A stretch of 64,000 bases of DNA from Chryseosolibacter sp036402075 (GTDB lineage Bacteria > Bacteroidota > Bacteroidia > Cytophagales > Cyclobacteriaceae): NCBI GenBank assembly GCA_036402075.1, contig DASWTP010000187.1:62001-126000 (forward strand), read 5' to 3'. The notes under the pieces were generated by a model. It was not told the origin of the DNA. It ran no database searches and worked only from the letters and a program-made list of their open reading frames with translations. Both the position numbers and the translations under genes were made by a program. Shown piece after piece: positions 17,586 through 26,290 of the stretch (position 1 is its first letter; every line of letters starts with the position of its first letter).

Positions 17586-18435
17586 ACCAGAAGAAAAAGA
17601 TTGGATGGCTTACCTCTATGGTGAGGCAGAAGGGACGGAGAAAGAGAAGATGGACCAATACCTGCTCGAAAATGCCGAGGCTCGCAGGGAGTATGAAAAG
17701 TTTCAGAGCCTTCGCAAGATGATGTCGGCTGTTGAAGATAAGGAAGTGATCGCACCACCAATTATCATCGAGGGCGCTCGTCAGCGATTCCTGTGGAATA
17801 CCCCATACATTAGAATGATCGTTAGCATAGCAGCATCGTTGCTGCTCATTATACTTGTGGGCAAGGTAACCGGCACTCGTGTGTCGATGACCGGAAATGA
17901 ATTTAAGCTGACATTTGGCGATGCCCCTGCTGAAGTTGTAACACCTGTCGTGGAAAAGGAGGTTCCTGCATCCCTTACTGCTGAAGAAGTGCAGCAAATG
18001 ATCAATAAATCGCTTACCGCCAACAATTCCGAGATCGAACAAAGCTGGACTGAATCGCAAAAGAAACTGAATGCATCTATCCGCCAGAACCTGGCTGTGA
18101 ATTCTGCCAAAGTCGATGAAGTTATGAAGTCAGCTTCGGTAGCAACACAGGAGCAGATCCGCAATTACGTGGCTACCATGCAGGCGGAAAATATGCAGCA
18201 GGTAAAAGATTACTTCCAGCTGACCAGCACGCAGCAGAAAGAATATATCGAAACGTTACTTGTCGATTTCGACAAATACCTTCAGCAGCAGCGTAACAAC
18301 GACCTGCAGCTCGTTCAGACACGCCTGCACAGCATTGAAGAGAACTCAAATGTATTCCAGCAGGAAACGGAACAGATCCTGACCAGCATCATCAGCTCTG
18401 TTGGACCACAAAACACGACAGAAAAAAAGAATTAA
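17575..18435 (+). CDS. single-pass membrane coiled-coil protein, candidate anti-sigma factor
   Basis: A 286-aa protein. Residues 1-75 are charged and resemble the cytoplasmic head of anti-sigma factors (DWMAYLYGEAEGTEKEKMDQYLLENAEARREYEKFQ). One membrane helix lies at about 80-100 (IRMIVSIAASLLLIILVG). The rest, about 120-286, is rich in Gln, Glu and Lys and is predicted helical, suggesting a long periplasmic coiled coil. It overlaps the sigma gene by 11 nt. No zinc-finger signature is present. The anti-sigma role is inferred from order and topology. Confidence 0.75.
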   Translation: MNYKPEEKDWMAYLYGEAEGTEKEKMDQYLLENAEARREYEKFQSLRKMMSAVEDKEVIAPPIIIEGARQRFLWNTPYIRMIVSIAASLLLIILVGKVTGTRVSMTGNEFKLTFGDAPAEVVTPVVEKEVPASLTAEEVQQMINKSLTANNSEIEQSWTESQKKLNASIRQNLAVNSAKVDEVMKSASVATQEQIRNYVATMQAENMQQVKDYFQLTSTQQKEYIETLLVDFDKYLQQQRNNDLQLVQTRLHSIEENSNVFQQETEQILTSIISSVGPQNTTEKKN

Positions 18436-18518
18436 GACATGACTCCGTGCGCACGGAAAAATTGTAACAAATCGTAAAAGCTTTAATCCAGTATTCAAAA
18501 ATTTTAATACGACCAATC

Positions 18519-19697
18519 ATGAAGGATATGAAAAAGATAGTGAGATTTTGGGTGGCGGCAATGTTTGCAGTGATAGTTCAGGGAGCCTTTGCCCAGAAAG
18601 CAGACATGGAAAGAATGGAGCGCGACATCGAGGTAGCGGAGAACGTACTCTCCACGCTCATTCGCCAGGAGGTAAGTCCACAGGGAAGATTTTTCGGACT
18701 TGAAGTCAAAGGAATTTACCAGGAGGGGTATGGTGTCACGTTCCGCCTGCCCGGTGATTACAGCTCACCAGGCTTTATCAGAGCCGGTGAAGGCACTATG
18801 ATTTACCGAGATAACGATCTGGCTCCAACCGTAGCCTATAGCATCTCCTCAACCAATGATGACCATGAACGGACAAAGGAAGAGAAGGAAGCCTACGACC
18901 TCAGAGAGAAAGTGCGTGAGAAAAAAAGAATGTCGCTCGACAGCGCCCGTGAAGCCTACAATAACAAGCTCATCAAGGCGGCTAAAGATTTTCTCATTGA
19001 CTATTCCGACTTCCTAACCCAGTTGTCGCCAACGGAACGAATCGTGGTCACAAACAAAAACGAAAATCGCTCATGGTTCTACAAAGAAGCGAAGCGGAAG
19101 CACATTTCAATTGAAGCCACGAAAGCTGATATCACGGCATTCAAGCAAGGAAAAATTACCAGAGACCAGGCACTTGCCAAGTTGAAAGTGGTAAATACGG
19201 AAGTGGTTGACACGAAGGAGCAGGATCTCGAGTTGCTCGTGAGCATCTTCGGGCGCCTCTATCGTACAGACCTTGCAAAAACATACTTCTCATCGGAGAA
19301 CAACATTTACTACGAAAGGCTGAAGGATTACGGTGTGGTATACTACATGGAAACTTTCAGCAGCAACGAGCCGATGCCCGGAAAACTTACGCTTCCAACA
19401 CAGGGTATGACCGATGTCGATAAAGCGACCCGCGACAAGAAAGTGACCGAGCTCTATCCGAAGTTCGAGCAGGAACTGAAAGAGAACATTCTTGAATACG
19501 GACGTACCGTGCGTAGCCTGGGTGATGATGAAATACTACTTTTTAACGTTTCGTTAACAAAATGTAAAGGATGTGGTATCCCAAGCACGGTCGAGGTGAG
19601 CATTAAAAATTCAGTATTGAAAGATTTCGCGGCCGGAAAAATCGATAAGAATGCTGCGATGAGCAAATTCACAGTAAAAAAAGGGGTGGCCCAATAA
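18519..19697 (+). CDS. secreted protein of unknown function, last gene of ECF module 2
   Basis: A 392-aa protein I do not recognise. A signal peptide covers about residues 1-25 (VAAMFAVIVQGAFAQ); the alternative start at 18528 is equally possible. The body is charged and mixed helical, with a Lys/Glu-rich section around 115-150, and ends with a CKGCG motif at about 348-352. It follows the coiled-coil gene by 83 nt and ends before a strong terminator, so it is probably co-expressed with the sigma factor as its periplasmic target or sensor partner. Confidence 0.7.
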   Translation: MKDMKKIVRFWVAAMFAVIVQGAFAQKADMERMERDIEVAENVLSTLIRQEVSPQGRFFGLEVKGIYQEGYGVTFRLPGDYSSPGFIRAGEGTMIYRDNDLAPTVAYSISSTNDDHERTKEEKEAYDLREKVREKKRMSLDSAREAYNNKLIKAAKDFLIDYSDFLTQLSPTERIVVTNKNENRSWFYKEAKRKHISIEATKADITAFKQGKITRDQALAKLKVVNTEVVDTKEQDLELLVSIFGRLYRTDLAKTYFSSENNIYYERLKDYGVVYYMETFSSNEPMPGKLTLPTQGMTDVDKATRDKKVTELYPKFEQELKENILEYGRTVRSLGDDEILLFNVSLTKCKGCGIPSTVEVSIKNSVLKDFAAGKIDKNAAMSKFTVKKGVAQ

Positions 19698-19727
19698 TTA
19701 ACGCAAGAACCAGGCGTTTAACAAAAG

Positions 19728-19769
19728 TGCTGATGTTTTAGGGGTTGCCGAGGAACATCAGCATTTTTT
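19728..19769 (+). terminator. rho-independent terminator of ECF module 2
   Basis: Perfect 10-bp stem TGCTGATGTT (19728-19737) / AACATCAGCA (19754-19763) with a 16-nt loop and a run of six T, 30 nt after the stop of the secreted-protein gene. Confidence 0.9.
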
Positions 19770-19827
19770 ATTACACCACCGGGTAGCTTAGCTCCACGAA
19801 AGGCAAATGCCGATGTAACCATTCCAG

Positions 19828-19835
19828 TAACTTTG
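19828..19835 (+). promoter_or_regulatory. -7 box of the efflux operon
   Basis: TAACTTTG is an exact match to TAnnTTTG, 43 nt before the adaptor ATG and just after the module 2 terminator. The -33 element is not clear. Confidence 0.5.
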
Positions 19836-19877
19836 AGTATATAAAAAATAACCCTTAATCGAATAAACCCTTAATCA

Positions 19878-21227
19878 ATGAAAAAGAACCTGATCATCGG
19901 GGCAGGCGTTGTGGTAGTGCTACTTGTAGGCTACTTCATCGTTAAAGGAAACAAAGCATCAGAAGTTGCTGATATCCTGGCAAGCGTGAAGCGTGGCCCG
20001 TTCAAAGTGGAGATTGAAACCACGGGAGAACTTGAAGCAAAGAACTCGGTGAAAATTCAGGGACCTAACCGTCTCCGCAACTATGAGATCTGGCGCATTG
20101 GTATTCAGAATATCATCGATGAAGGCACCATCGTTAAGAAAGGCGACTGGGTAGCCACCCTCGACCGTTCGGAATTCCAGACGAAATACAACCAGAAGCA
20201 GATCGAACTGGAAAAGGCAAACTCCAAGTTCGTACAAACCCAGCTGGACACCACGCTGCAGATGCGCCAGTCGCGCGATGACTTAATTAATCTTCGTTAT
20301 GAATGGCAGGAGAAAGAGATCATTCTCGAACAGTCGAAGTTTGAACCTCCCGCCACCATCAAGCAGAACGAAATAAATAAGGAAAAGGCGAAACGTGCCT
20401 ACGAGCAAGCAGAGGAGAATAACAAGATCAAGAAGCGTCAAAATATCGAAAAGATGCGCGAAGTCTCTGCTGAGCTTCGGAAGGTGCAGGAAGAATTCAA
20501 TGGCATGACTGCGATCCTGGCCGAGTTCAATGTGCTGGCACCGGAAGACGGCATGGTAATCTATCAAAAAGACTGGAACGGAAAGCCAATCAAGGCAGGC
20601 TCGCAGGTGGGCTTGTGGGACCCAACGGTGGCAACGCTGCCCGACCTCACTGTGATGATGTCAAAGACTTACGTGAATGAGGTTGACGTAAGACGCGTAA
20701 AAGTGGGTCAGAAAGTAGACATCGGCCTTGATGCATACCCAGATAAGAAGCTGGCCGGGAACGTTGTGCGTGTGGCCAACGTAGGTGAGCAACGCCCGAA
20801 CTCCGATGCCAAAGTATTTGAAGTGGCCGTGGAGATTAAAGGAACAGACCTTTCGCTTCGCCCTTCCATGACCACAAGCAACAAGATTCTCACAAGCATA
20901 AAAGACAACGCGTTGTTCATTCCGCTGGAATCGCTTCACAACCATTTTGACACGCTTACTTTCGTTTACAAAAAAGATGGACTGAAAACCATCAAACAGG
21001 AAGTAATTGTTGGCGAGACGAATTCTAACGATGCAGTAATTGTTACTGGTCTGGCAGAAGGTGACCAGGTATTTCTCTCACTCCCTGAAGGTACCAACCT
21101 TGAGGACGAAGATTTCGCTTTGCTGAAGGAAATGAATGGCAAGCGCAAAAAGAAAGAAGAGAAAACCGATGAGAAAGCAGATCCTGCAAAACCAGGAGAC
21201 AAAGTCATTTCATCATCTCAAAAATAA
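19878..21227 (+). CDS. periplasmic adaptor (HlyD/MacA family)
   Basis: A 449-aa membrane-fusion protein with an N-terminal anchor (about residues 4-23, LIIGAGVVVVLLVGYFIVKG), a lipoyl/barrel first half (about 45-105), a long coiled-coil hairpin (about 105-215, ELEKANSKFVQTQLDT onward), a barrel second half and a membrane-proximal domain, then a Lys/Glu-rich tail. It links an inner-membrane permease to a TolC channel. It is followed at 6 nt by the permease and then TolC, so all three are one operon. The cargo cannot be told. Confidence 0.9.
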   Translation: MKKNLIIGAGVVVVLLVGYFIVKGNKASEVADILASVKRGPFKVEIETTGELEAKNSVKIQGPNRLRNYEIWRIGIQNIIDEGTIVKKGDWVATLDRSEFQTKYNQKQIELEKANSKFVQTQLDTTLQMRQSRDDLINLRYEWQEKEIILEQSKFEPPATIKQNEINKEKAKRAYEQAEENNKIKKRQNIEKMREVSAELRKVQEEFNGMTAILAEFNVLAPEDGMVIYQKDWNGKPIKAGSQVGLWDPTVATLPDLTVMMSKTYVNEVDVRRVKVGQKVDIGLDAYPDKKLAGNVVRVANVGEQRPNSDAKVFEVAVEIKGTDLSLRPSMTTSNKILTSIKDNALFIPLESLHNHFDTLTFVYKKDGLKTIKQEVIVGETNSNDAVIVTGLAEGDQVFLSLPEGTNLEDEDFALLKEMNGKRKKKEEKTDEKADPAKPGDKVISSSQK

Positions 21228-21233
21228 AGACGT

Positions 21234-22607
21234 ATGATCTCACCACGTCTTTTAGCGAACCTTTACATCGCCATCAACGCTGTAACGGCAAACAAACTGC
21301 GCTCATTATTGACCGCGTTAGGTATCATCTTCGGTGTTGCAGCCGTAATTGCCATGTTGGCCATCGGCAATGGAGCGCAGCAGGAAATTCTGGAGCAAAT
21401 CAAACTTGTGGGTGTCAACAACATCGTGGTTAAGCCCGTGGTCGAACAAAAAGAAGAGAAGGTTGAAGAAGATGTTGGCAAGAAAGAGACAAAGAAGTTT
21501 TCGCCAGGGCTCACCATTCGTGACGTCAACAATATTGTCACTACCATTCCAAACCTCACCAAAGTAAGCCCCGAAGTTATCCTTGAAACGAACGTAGTGC
21601 GAAAGGGCTACAGGAGGTCAGCCAAACTTGTTGGCGTTGATCCTGCATACTTCGAAATTTTCAATTTCGAGATGCAGGAGGGCCTCGGTTTTAACGAAGA
21701 GCAAAAGCGCTTTGGAAGCCTGGTCTGTATTATTGGCCAGGGTATCAAGACGAAATTTTTCCCGACTGAAAACCCGATCGGCAAGAATATTAAAGTTGGG
21801 GCAAACTGGTTGACAGTTGTTGGCGTACTCAAGGAACGCGTGGTATCGAAGAACAGCATTTCGAAACTCGGAATTCGCGATTTCAACATGGATGTATACG
21901 TGCCATTGCAGACAATGTTGATTCGTTACAAGAACCGGGACCTCGTCACTGCTGAGGAGTTGAGGCTCGAAGCGATGAAGAGCAGCGGAAATTTCTTCGT
22001 AAGTGGTAACAACGATTCAGAAGAGGATGCGGCACAACTTGCAGAACGCAAGAACTACCACCAGCTTGACCGCCTGGTGATCCAGGTGAATGAAACAAAC
22101 ATGCTTCAGCCCTCGGCCGAGATCATGTCACGCATTTTGAAGAGACGCCATTACGATGTGGTGGACTACGAAATAGAGATTCCCGAACTTCTGCTAAAGC
22201 AGCAACAACGCACCAATGACATTTTTAACTACGTGCTCGGGGCGATTGCTGGAATTTCGTTGCTGGTGGGCGGGATCGGTATCATGAACATCATGCTCGC
22301 GTCTGTTCTCGAACGGATCAAGGAGATCGGCTTGCGCTTGTCGATCGGAGCGAAGAAGAGTGACGTTGTTCAGCAATTCCTGTTCGAAGCAATTATGATC
22401 AGTATTTCCGGAGGGATCATCGGGGTCATACTCGGAGTTTCCATGGCTTACCTCGTGAGCGAGTTTGCCGGCATCCCAACCATCATCACTTTTACTTCTA
22501 TTATTTTATCCTTTGGCGTAGCCGCAACCGTTGGGCTGATTTTCGGCATCGCCCCAGCGCGCAAGGCAGCCAGCCAAGACCCTATTACTTCATTGCGATA
22601 TGAATAA
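21234..22607 (+). CDS. MacB-type ABC transporter permease without fused ATPase
   Basis: A 457-aa permease: a first membrane helix at about 20-45 (LLTALGIIFGVAAVIAML), a large periplasmic MacB-PCD domain (about 48-325) and three C-terminal helices of the FtsX type (about 330-445; LGAIAGISLLVGGIGIMNIMLA, ERIKEIGLRLSIGA coupling segment). E. coli MacB carries its nucleotide-binding domain in the same chain; this protein has none, so a separate ATPase is needed and none is encoded in the operon. It overlaps tolC by 8 nt. Confidence 0.9.
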   Translation: MISPRLLANLYIAINAVTANKLRSLLTALGIIFGVAAVIAMLAIGNGAQQEILEQIKLVGVNNIVVKPVVEQKEEKVEEDVGKKETKKFSPGLTIRDVNNIVTTIPNLTKVSPEVILETNVVRKGYRRSAKLVGVDPAYFEIFNFEMQEGLGFNEEQKRFGSLVCIIGQGIKTKFFPTENPIGKNIKVGANWLTVVGVLKERVVSKNSISKLGIRDFNMDVYVPLQTMLIRYKNRDLVTAEELRLEAMKSSGNFFVSGNNDSEEDAAQLAERKNYHQLDRLVIQVNETNMLQPSAEIMSRILKRRHYDVVDYEIEIPELLLKQQQRTNDIFNYVLGAIAGISLLVGGIGIMNIMLASVLERIKEIGLRLSIGAKKSDVVQQFLFEAIMISISGGIIGVILGVSMAYLVSEFAGIPTIITFTSIILSFGVAATVGLIFGIAPARKAASQDPITSLRYE

Positions 22608-24072
22608 AAAGACCTTACGTTATACCTTACTTTTATTATTCCTCGGGTTTACATTTTCTGCATCGGCACAACAAGCTTTTACCATCGATGATATTATTCT
22701 TCGGGCGAAAGCACAATCACCGTTTTCAAAACAAGCGGAGACAAGAAAGGAGAACCGTTATTGGGGCTACCGGTCCTATAGAACAACGTTCAATCCACAG
22801 TTGGTGCTGCAAGGATCATTGCCCACGTATTACAAATCAGTGAATCCAATCCTCCAGGACGATGGAACGTATCGGTACATCCCGGTGGAGCAAACCTTCA
22901 ACAACGTAAGGCTTGGTCTTGTGCAACCGATTTTTACAACCGGAGCAACGATCTCGGCAAACACAAGCCTGAACTACTTTAAAGACTATAGTCGGCTTAA
23001 TGCAGGCGAGCAATGGAGTGGTTCCGTAATGAACATCGAGCTGGAACAACCGCTTTTTGCTTTCAATCCCTTAAAGTGGGAGCGCAAAATTCAGCCATTG
23101 CTCTACGAGGAGTCGAAGCGCGAATATGTGGAACAAATGGAATTTATTTCCGAGCAAGCGGCAGAGCGATTTTTTAACGTGCTTCAGGAGCAGATTAAAC
23201 TTCAGATTGCAAAGTTTAACCTGGCGAACAACGACACCATTTATAAAATTGAGCAAGGGCGTTATAACATCGGTACAACTTCGCAAGACAAATTGTTGCA
23301 GGTGGAGCTTCAGCTTCTTCGCTCACGCCAGGCCGTTGGACAGGCGAATCTTAACCTCGAAACCGCCCGGCTTGAGCTGAGAACGTACCTCGGCTTGAAA
23401 GTTAATGACGCATTTCCGGAACTGATCTTGCCGGAAAATATTCCAACGTTTGAAGTTTCGATAGATGAAGCCATTGAGTACGCCAAGAAAAATCGCGCCC
23501 AGTTTATCAGCTTTGAGCGTCAGCGTCTGCAAGCCGAACGTGACCTCGCCCAGGCAAAAGGAAACCGCTTTCAAACATCAGTATCTGCCGCTTACGGTCT
23601 CAACAATAATGGTGTGATCCTGAACGATGTCTATCAGAACCCGCTCGAACAACAGCAGGTAAGCCTTTCATTTTCGATCCCGGTGCTGAACTGGGGACGC
23701 AACAAGGCCATGATGAAGCGCGCCATTGCGAACAAGAAGCTCACAGATTATATCATCGAGCAGGATGCTGTCACGTTCGAGCAGGATATCATGACGCTCG
23801 TGCGCCAGTTTGAGTTGCTGCGCATGCAGATCGAGATCACGAAGAAGTCGGATGAGGTTGCAGCGGAGCGCTACAATGTTGCGCAGAACCGTTACCTCAT
23901 TGGCAAAATTGATATCACCAACCTCAATATTGCGCTTGAAGAAAAAGACAATGCGAAGACAAGTTATATTGAAGCCTTAAAATCTTTCTGGACTTCGTAC
24001 TACCAGCTTCGCAGGCTTACACTTTATGATTTCGCTAGTAAGTCGTTGCTGTATTCCGAGGATGCCGAATAG
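22600..24072 (+). CDS. TolC family outer-membrane efflux channel
   Basis: A 490-aa protein with a signal peptide (about residues 1-24, ASAQQ) and the two-fold repeated helical hairpins of the OEP family (about 190-270 and 390-480). It would form a trimeric channel spanning the outer membrane and periplasm and complete the efflux system with the preceding adaptor and permease. The start overlaps the permease stop by 8 nt. It is the last gene of the operon. Confidence 0.9.
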   Translation: MNKKTLRYTLLLLFLGFTFSASAQQAFTIDDIILRAKAQSPFSKQAETRKENRYWGYRSYRTTFNPQLVLQGSLPTYYKSVNPILQDDGTYRYIPVEQTFNNVRLGLVQPIFTTGATISANTSLNYFKDYSRLNAGEQWSGSVMNIELEQPLFAFNPLKWERKIQPLLYEESKREYVEQMEFISEQAAERFFNVLQEQIKLQIAKFNLANNDTIYKIEQGRYNIGTTSQDKLLQVELQLLRSRQAVGQANLNLETARLELRTYLGLKVNDAFPELILPENIPTFEVSIDEAIEYAKKNRAQFISFERQRLQAERDLAQAKGNRFQTSVSAAYGLNNNGVILNDVYQNPLEQQQVSLSFSIPVLNWGRNKAMMKRAIANKKLTDYIIEQDAVTFEQDIMTLVRQFELLRMQIEITKKSDEVAAERYNVAQNRYLIGKIDITNLNIALEEKDNAKTSYIEALKSFWTSYYQLRRLTLYDFASKSLLYSEDAE

Positions 24073-24083
24073 CTGGCGGATTT

Positions 24084-24113
24084 AATTACCGAGCGATAAA
24101 GCCCTCGGTAATT
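24084..24113. repeat. 10-bp stem hairpin between tolC and the transposase gene
   Basis: AATTACCGAG (24084-24093) and CTCGGTAATT (24104-24113) are exact reverse complements around a 10-nt loop, with no T-run after them. It is either a tolC 3' hairpin or the left-end structure of the transposase element. Confidence 0.7.
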
Positions 24114-24175
24114 CACCACCTCTTTCCTCGGGTGTTGTGTATTCGCGGTGTCTGCTGATCTTCGTAGGTTGGTGT

Positions 24176-24616
24176 GTGGCGTATACGAAGATTTATATTC
24201 ACTTTGTTTTCACTACAAAAAAGCGAATCCCTTTTTTGAACAATCCGGCATTAAGAAAAAAAGTTTGGATGCACATCAAAGACAACGCAATGAATAAGGG
24301 GATTCAGTTGGAGATTGTCGGTGGCTATGATGACCACTGCCATTGTTTGGTCTCCATGAATAATAAACAAACAACTTCCGAAGTCATGCATTTGATCAAA
24401 GGAGAGTCCGCCCATTGGATTAACAAGAATAATCTTTGCGATGGTACGTTCAGTTGGCAGGATCAGTATTTTGGGATTTCCGTGTCGCAATCCATTGTAA
24501 ACCGTGTGAGAGACTATATCCGTAACCAGGAAAACCACCACAAGAAAAAAGATTTCCAAATCGAATATGATCGAATTGTGAAGGAGCACGGCTTTTCGAT
24601 CACCAATTTCGATTGA
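24176..24616 (+). CDS. REP-associated tyrosine (Y1/IS200-like) transposase
   Basis: A 146-aa protein from the GTG at 24176, which gives the typical IS200-like N-terminus (AYTKIYIHFVFTTKKR). It shows the HUH metal motif as HCH (GGYDDHCHCLVSM, about residue 60) and a single catalytic Tyr in VRDYIRNQENHHKKKDF near residue 121. It belongs to the Y1 transposase group that includes RAYT proteins, which nick single-stranded DNA at hairpins. There is no tnpB next to it. It sits downstream of the efflux operon with a hairpin on the left and tandem repeats on the right; the stop codon is in the first degenerate repeat. Confidence 0.88.
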   Translation: MAYTKIYIHFVFTTKKRIPFLNNPALRKKVWMHIKDNAMNKGIQLEIVGGYDDHCHCLVSMNNKQTTSEVMHLIKGESAHWINKNNLCDGTFSWQDQYFGISVSQSIVNRVRDYIRNQENHHKKKDFQIEYDRIVKEHGFSITNFD

Positions 24617-24816
24617 TACGCAGTGATCTTCGGATGTTCCCCGGTCTTCGATTGAAATGCCGTGAATGTCCGGATGTTCCTTCGAGCCTTTGATTGAAAT
24701 GCCGTGAATTTCCGGATGTTCCCTCGGGCCTTTGATTTGAAATGCCGTGAATGTCCGAATATTCCTTCGGGCCTTTGATTGAAATGCCGTGAATGTCCGG
24801 ATGTTTCAACATCCGG
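24615..24816. repeat. 42-bp tandem repeat array
   Basis: Units begin at 24654, 24696, 24739 and 24781, at spacings of 42, 43 and 42 nt, each starting GAAATGCCGTGAAT and containing TCCGGATGTTCC-like and GCCTTTGATT words; a degenerate copy precedes from about 24615. It begins at the stop codon of the transposase gene. The last unit runs into the perfect hairpin at 24797-24816. Confidence 0.85.
24797..24816. terminator. hairpin at the end of the repeat array
   Basis: A 9-bp perfect stem (CCGGATGTT / AACATCCGG) with a 2-nt loop, followed by TTTAAGGTTTTTT on the plus strand. It lies 12 nt from the purB stop and could end transcription from the transposase side. Confidence 0.5.
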
Positions 24817-24827
24817 TTTAAGGTTTT

Positions 24828-26165
24828 TTAAATGCCTGTGTAATTAAATGGTGTGATCTCCTTCAATCGTTTTTTCAATGAATCTTTAACATTCAATGAA
24901 TCGATGAAATTTGAAATGCTGTCTTTTGTGATCTTCTCATTCTTACGGGTTAATCCCTTCAGCGCTTCATAGGGATTCGGGTACCCTTCTTTGCGCAGGA
25001 TGGTCTGAATGGCTTCAGCCACCACGGCCCAGTTGTCTTCGAGGTCCGCATCGATGGCACCTTTGTTCAGTTCCAACTTTGCAATTCCTTTCAGAAGCGA
25101 TTTAAACGCGACATAGGTATGTGCCAGTGGAACGCCAATATTCCTCAGAACGGTTGAGTCTGTAAGATCGCGCTGCAATCGCGAGATCGGTAATTTTGCT
25201 GAGAGGTGTTCAAAGATGGCGTTAGCAAAACCGAGGTTTCCTTCGGCATTCTCGAAATCAATCGGGTTGACTTTGTGAGGCATCGCGGATGACCCTATCT
25301 CGCCTTCTTTGATCTTTTGCTTAAAATATTCCATCGATACATACTGCCAGATGTCGCGCGAGAAATCGATCAGGATGGTGTTAATCCGCTTAAGGTTGTC
25401 AAATAATGCCGCGAGGTTGTCGTAATGCTCGATTTGTGTTGTTGGGAAGCTACGAACTAATCCGAGGTGGTTGCAGAATTCGTCACCGAACTTTGCCCAT
25501 TCAATTTCAGGATATGCAACAACATGTGCGTTGAAATTCCCGGTTGCACCTCCGAACTTAGCTGAGTGTGGTATGGTCTTCAGAAGAACCAACTGTTTTT
25601 CGATACGTGTTGAGAATACGCCAATCTCTTTACCGAGTCGGGTGGGAGAAGCTGGCTGTCCGTGTGTTCGCGCCAGCATGGCTACATCTTTCCATTCTTT
25701 TGAGCAGAGATTGATGTCGCGGATCAGGTCTTCCAGCAGCGGGAGGTATTCGCGTGTCATAAAGTCTTTCAATGACAGCGGAATGGCTGTGTTGTTAATG
25801 TCCTGCGAAGTGAGGCCGAAGTGAATGAATTCCTTGAGGAAGCCGAGGTTGAGCGATTCAAATCTTTTTTTCAGGAAATATTCAACCGCTTTTACGTCAT
25901 GGTTGGTCGTCTTCTCAATCTGCTTGATTTCAGCAGCATCTTCTTCGGTGAAGAGCTTGTAAATCTTGCGGACATCGCTGATCTGGTGGGCGGGAAAATC
26001 CGTGAGTTCAGGCAATACCGCTGAAAGGGAGAGAAGGTACTCGATTTCAACCTGCACGCGGTACCGGATAAGACCAAACTCAGAGAAATAAGGACTGAGA
26101 TTTTTTACCGTTTCGAAATATCTGCCGTCAACCGGAGATATGGCATTCAATGGATTTAGCTGCAC
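24828..26165 (-). CDS. purB: adenylosuccinate lyase
   Basis: A 445-aa enzyme of purine synthesis: it cleaves SAICAR to AICAR and adenylosuccinate to AMP, releasing fumarate. The fumarase-family signature loop is intact as GSSAMPHKVNPIDFEN, and NPLNAISPVDGRY is the canonical N-terminus. The GTG at 26165 gives the family start; an upstream in-frame ATG at 26213 adds 16 residues that do not match the family. It is a single-gene unit and convergent with the transposase. Confidence 0.95.
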   Translation of the reverse strand: MQLNPLNAISPVDGRYFETVKNLSPYFSEFGLIRYRVQVEIEYLLSLSAVLPELTDFPAHQISDVRKIYKLFTEEDAAEIKQIEKTTNHDVKAVEYFLKKRFESLNLGFLKEFIHFGLTSQDINNTAIPLSLKDFMTREYLPLLEDLIRDINLCSKEWKDVAMLARTHGQPASPTRLGKEIGVFSTRIEKQLVLLKTIPHSAKFGGATGNFNAHVVAYPEIEWAKFGDEFCNHLGLVRSFPTTQIEHYDNLAALFDNLKRINTILIDFSRDIWQYVSMEYFKQKIKEGEIGSSAMPHKVNPIDFENAEGNLGFANAIFEHLSAKLPISRLQRDLTDSTVLRNIGVPLAHTYVAFKSLLKGIAKLELNKGAIDADLEDNWAVVAEAIQTILRKEGYPNPYEALKGLTRKNEKITKDSISNFIDSLNVKDSLKKRLKEITPFNYTGI

Positions 26166-26275
26166 TTGCTGAATGTTAAGGCGTAAAATTAACGTCTTAA
26201 CAAACTTTAACAAATGAATGTCTCATTTAAAGAGACCGGCCATGCCTCCAGATTCCACGGAATGCAGCTTTTTCT

Positions 26276-26283
26276 TAGTTTTG
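26276..26283 (+). promoter_or_regulatory. -7 box for the DUF5916 gene
   Basis: TAGTTTTG is an exact TAnnTTTG match, with a loose -33 (TTCC) about 20 nt upstream. It ends only 7 nt before the ATG at 26291, so the leader would be very short or absent. Confidence 0.5.
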
Positions 26284-26290
26284 CCGCCCC

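Noticed and set aside
24600..24812. 70-codon minus-strand frame in the repeat array
   Set aside because: It only translates the 42-bp repeat (14-residue period, broken by a 43-nt unit), has no start context, and is not likely a gene.
24615..24816. CRISPR array
   Set aside because: The 42-bp units are contiguous, with no unique spacers and no cas genes nearby.
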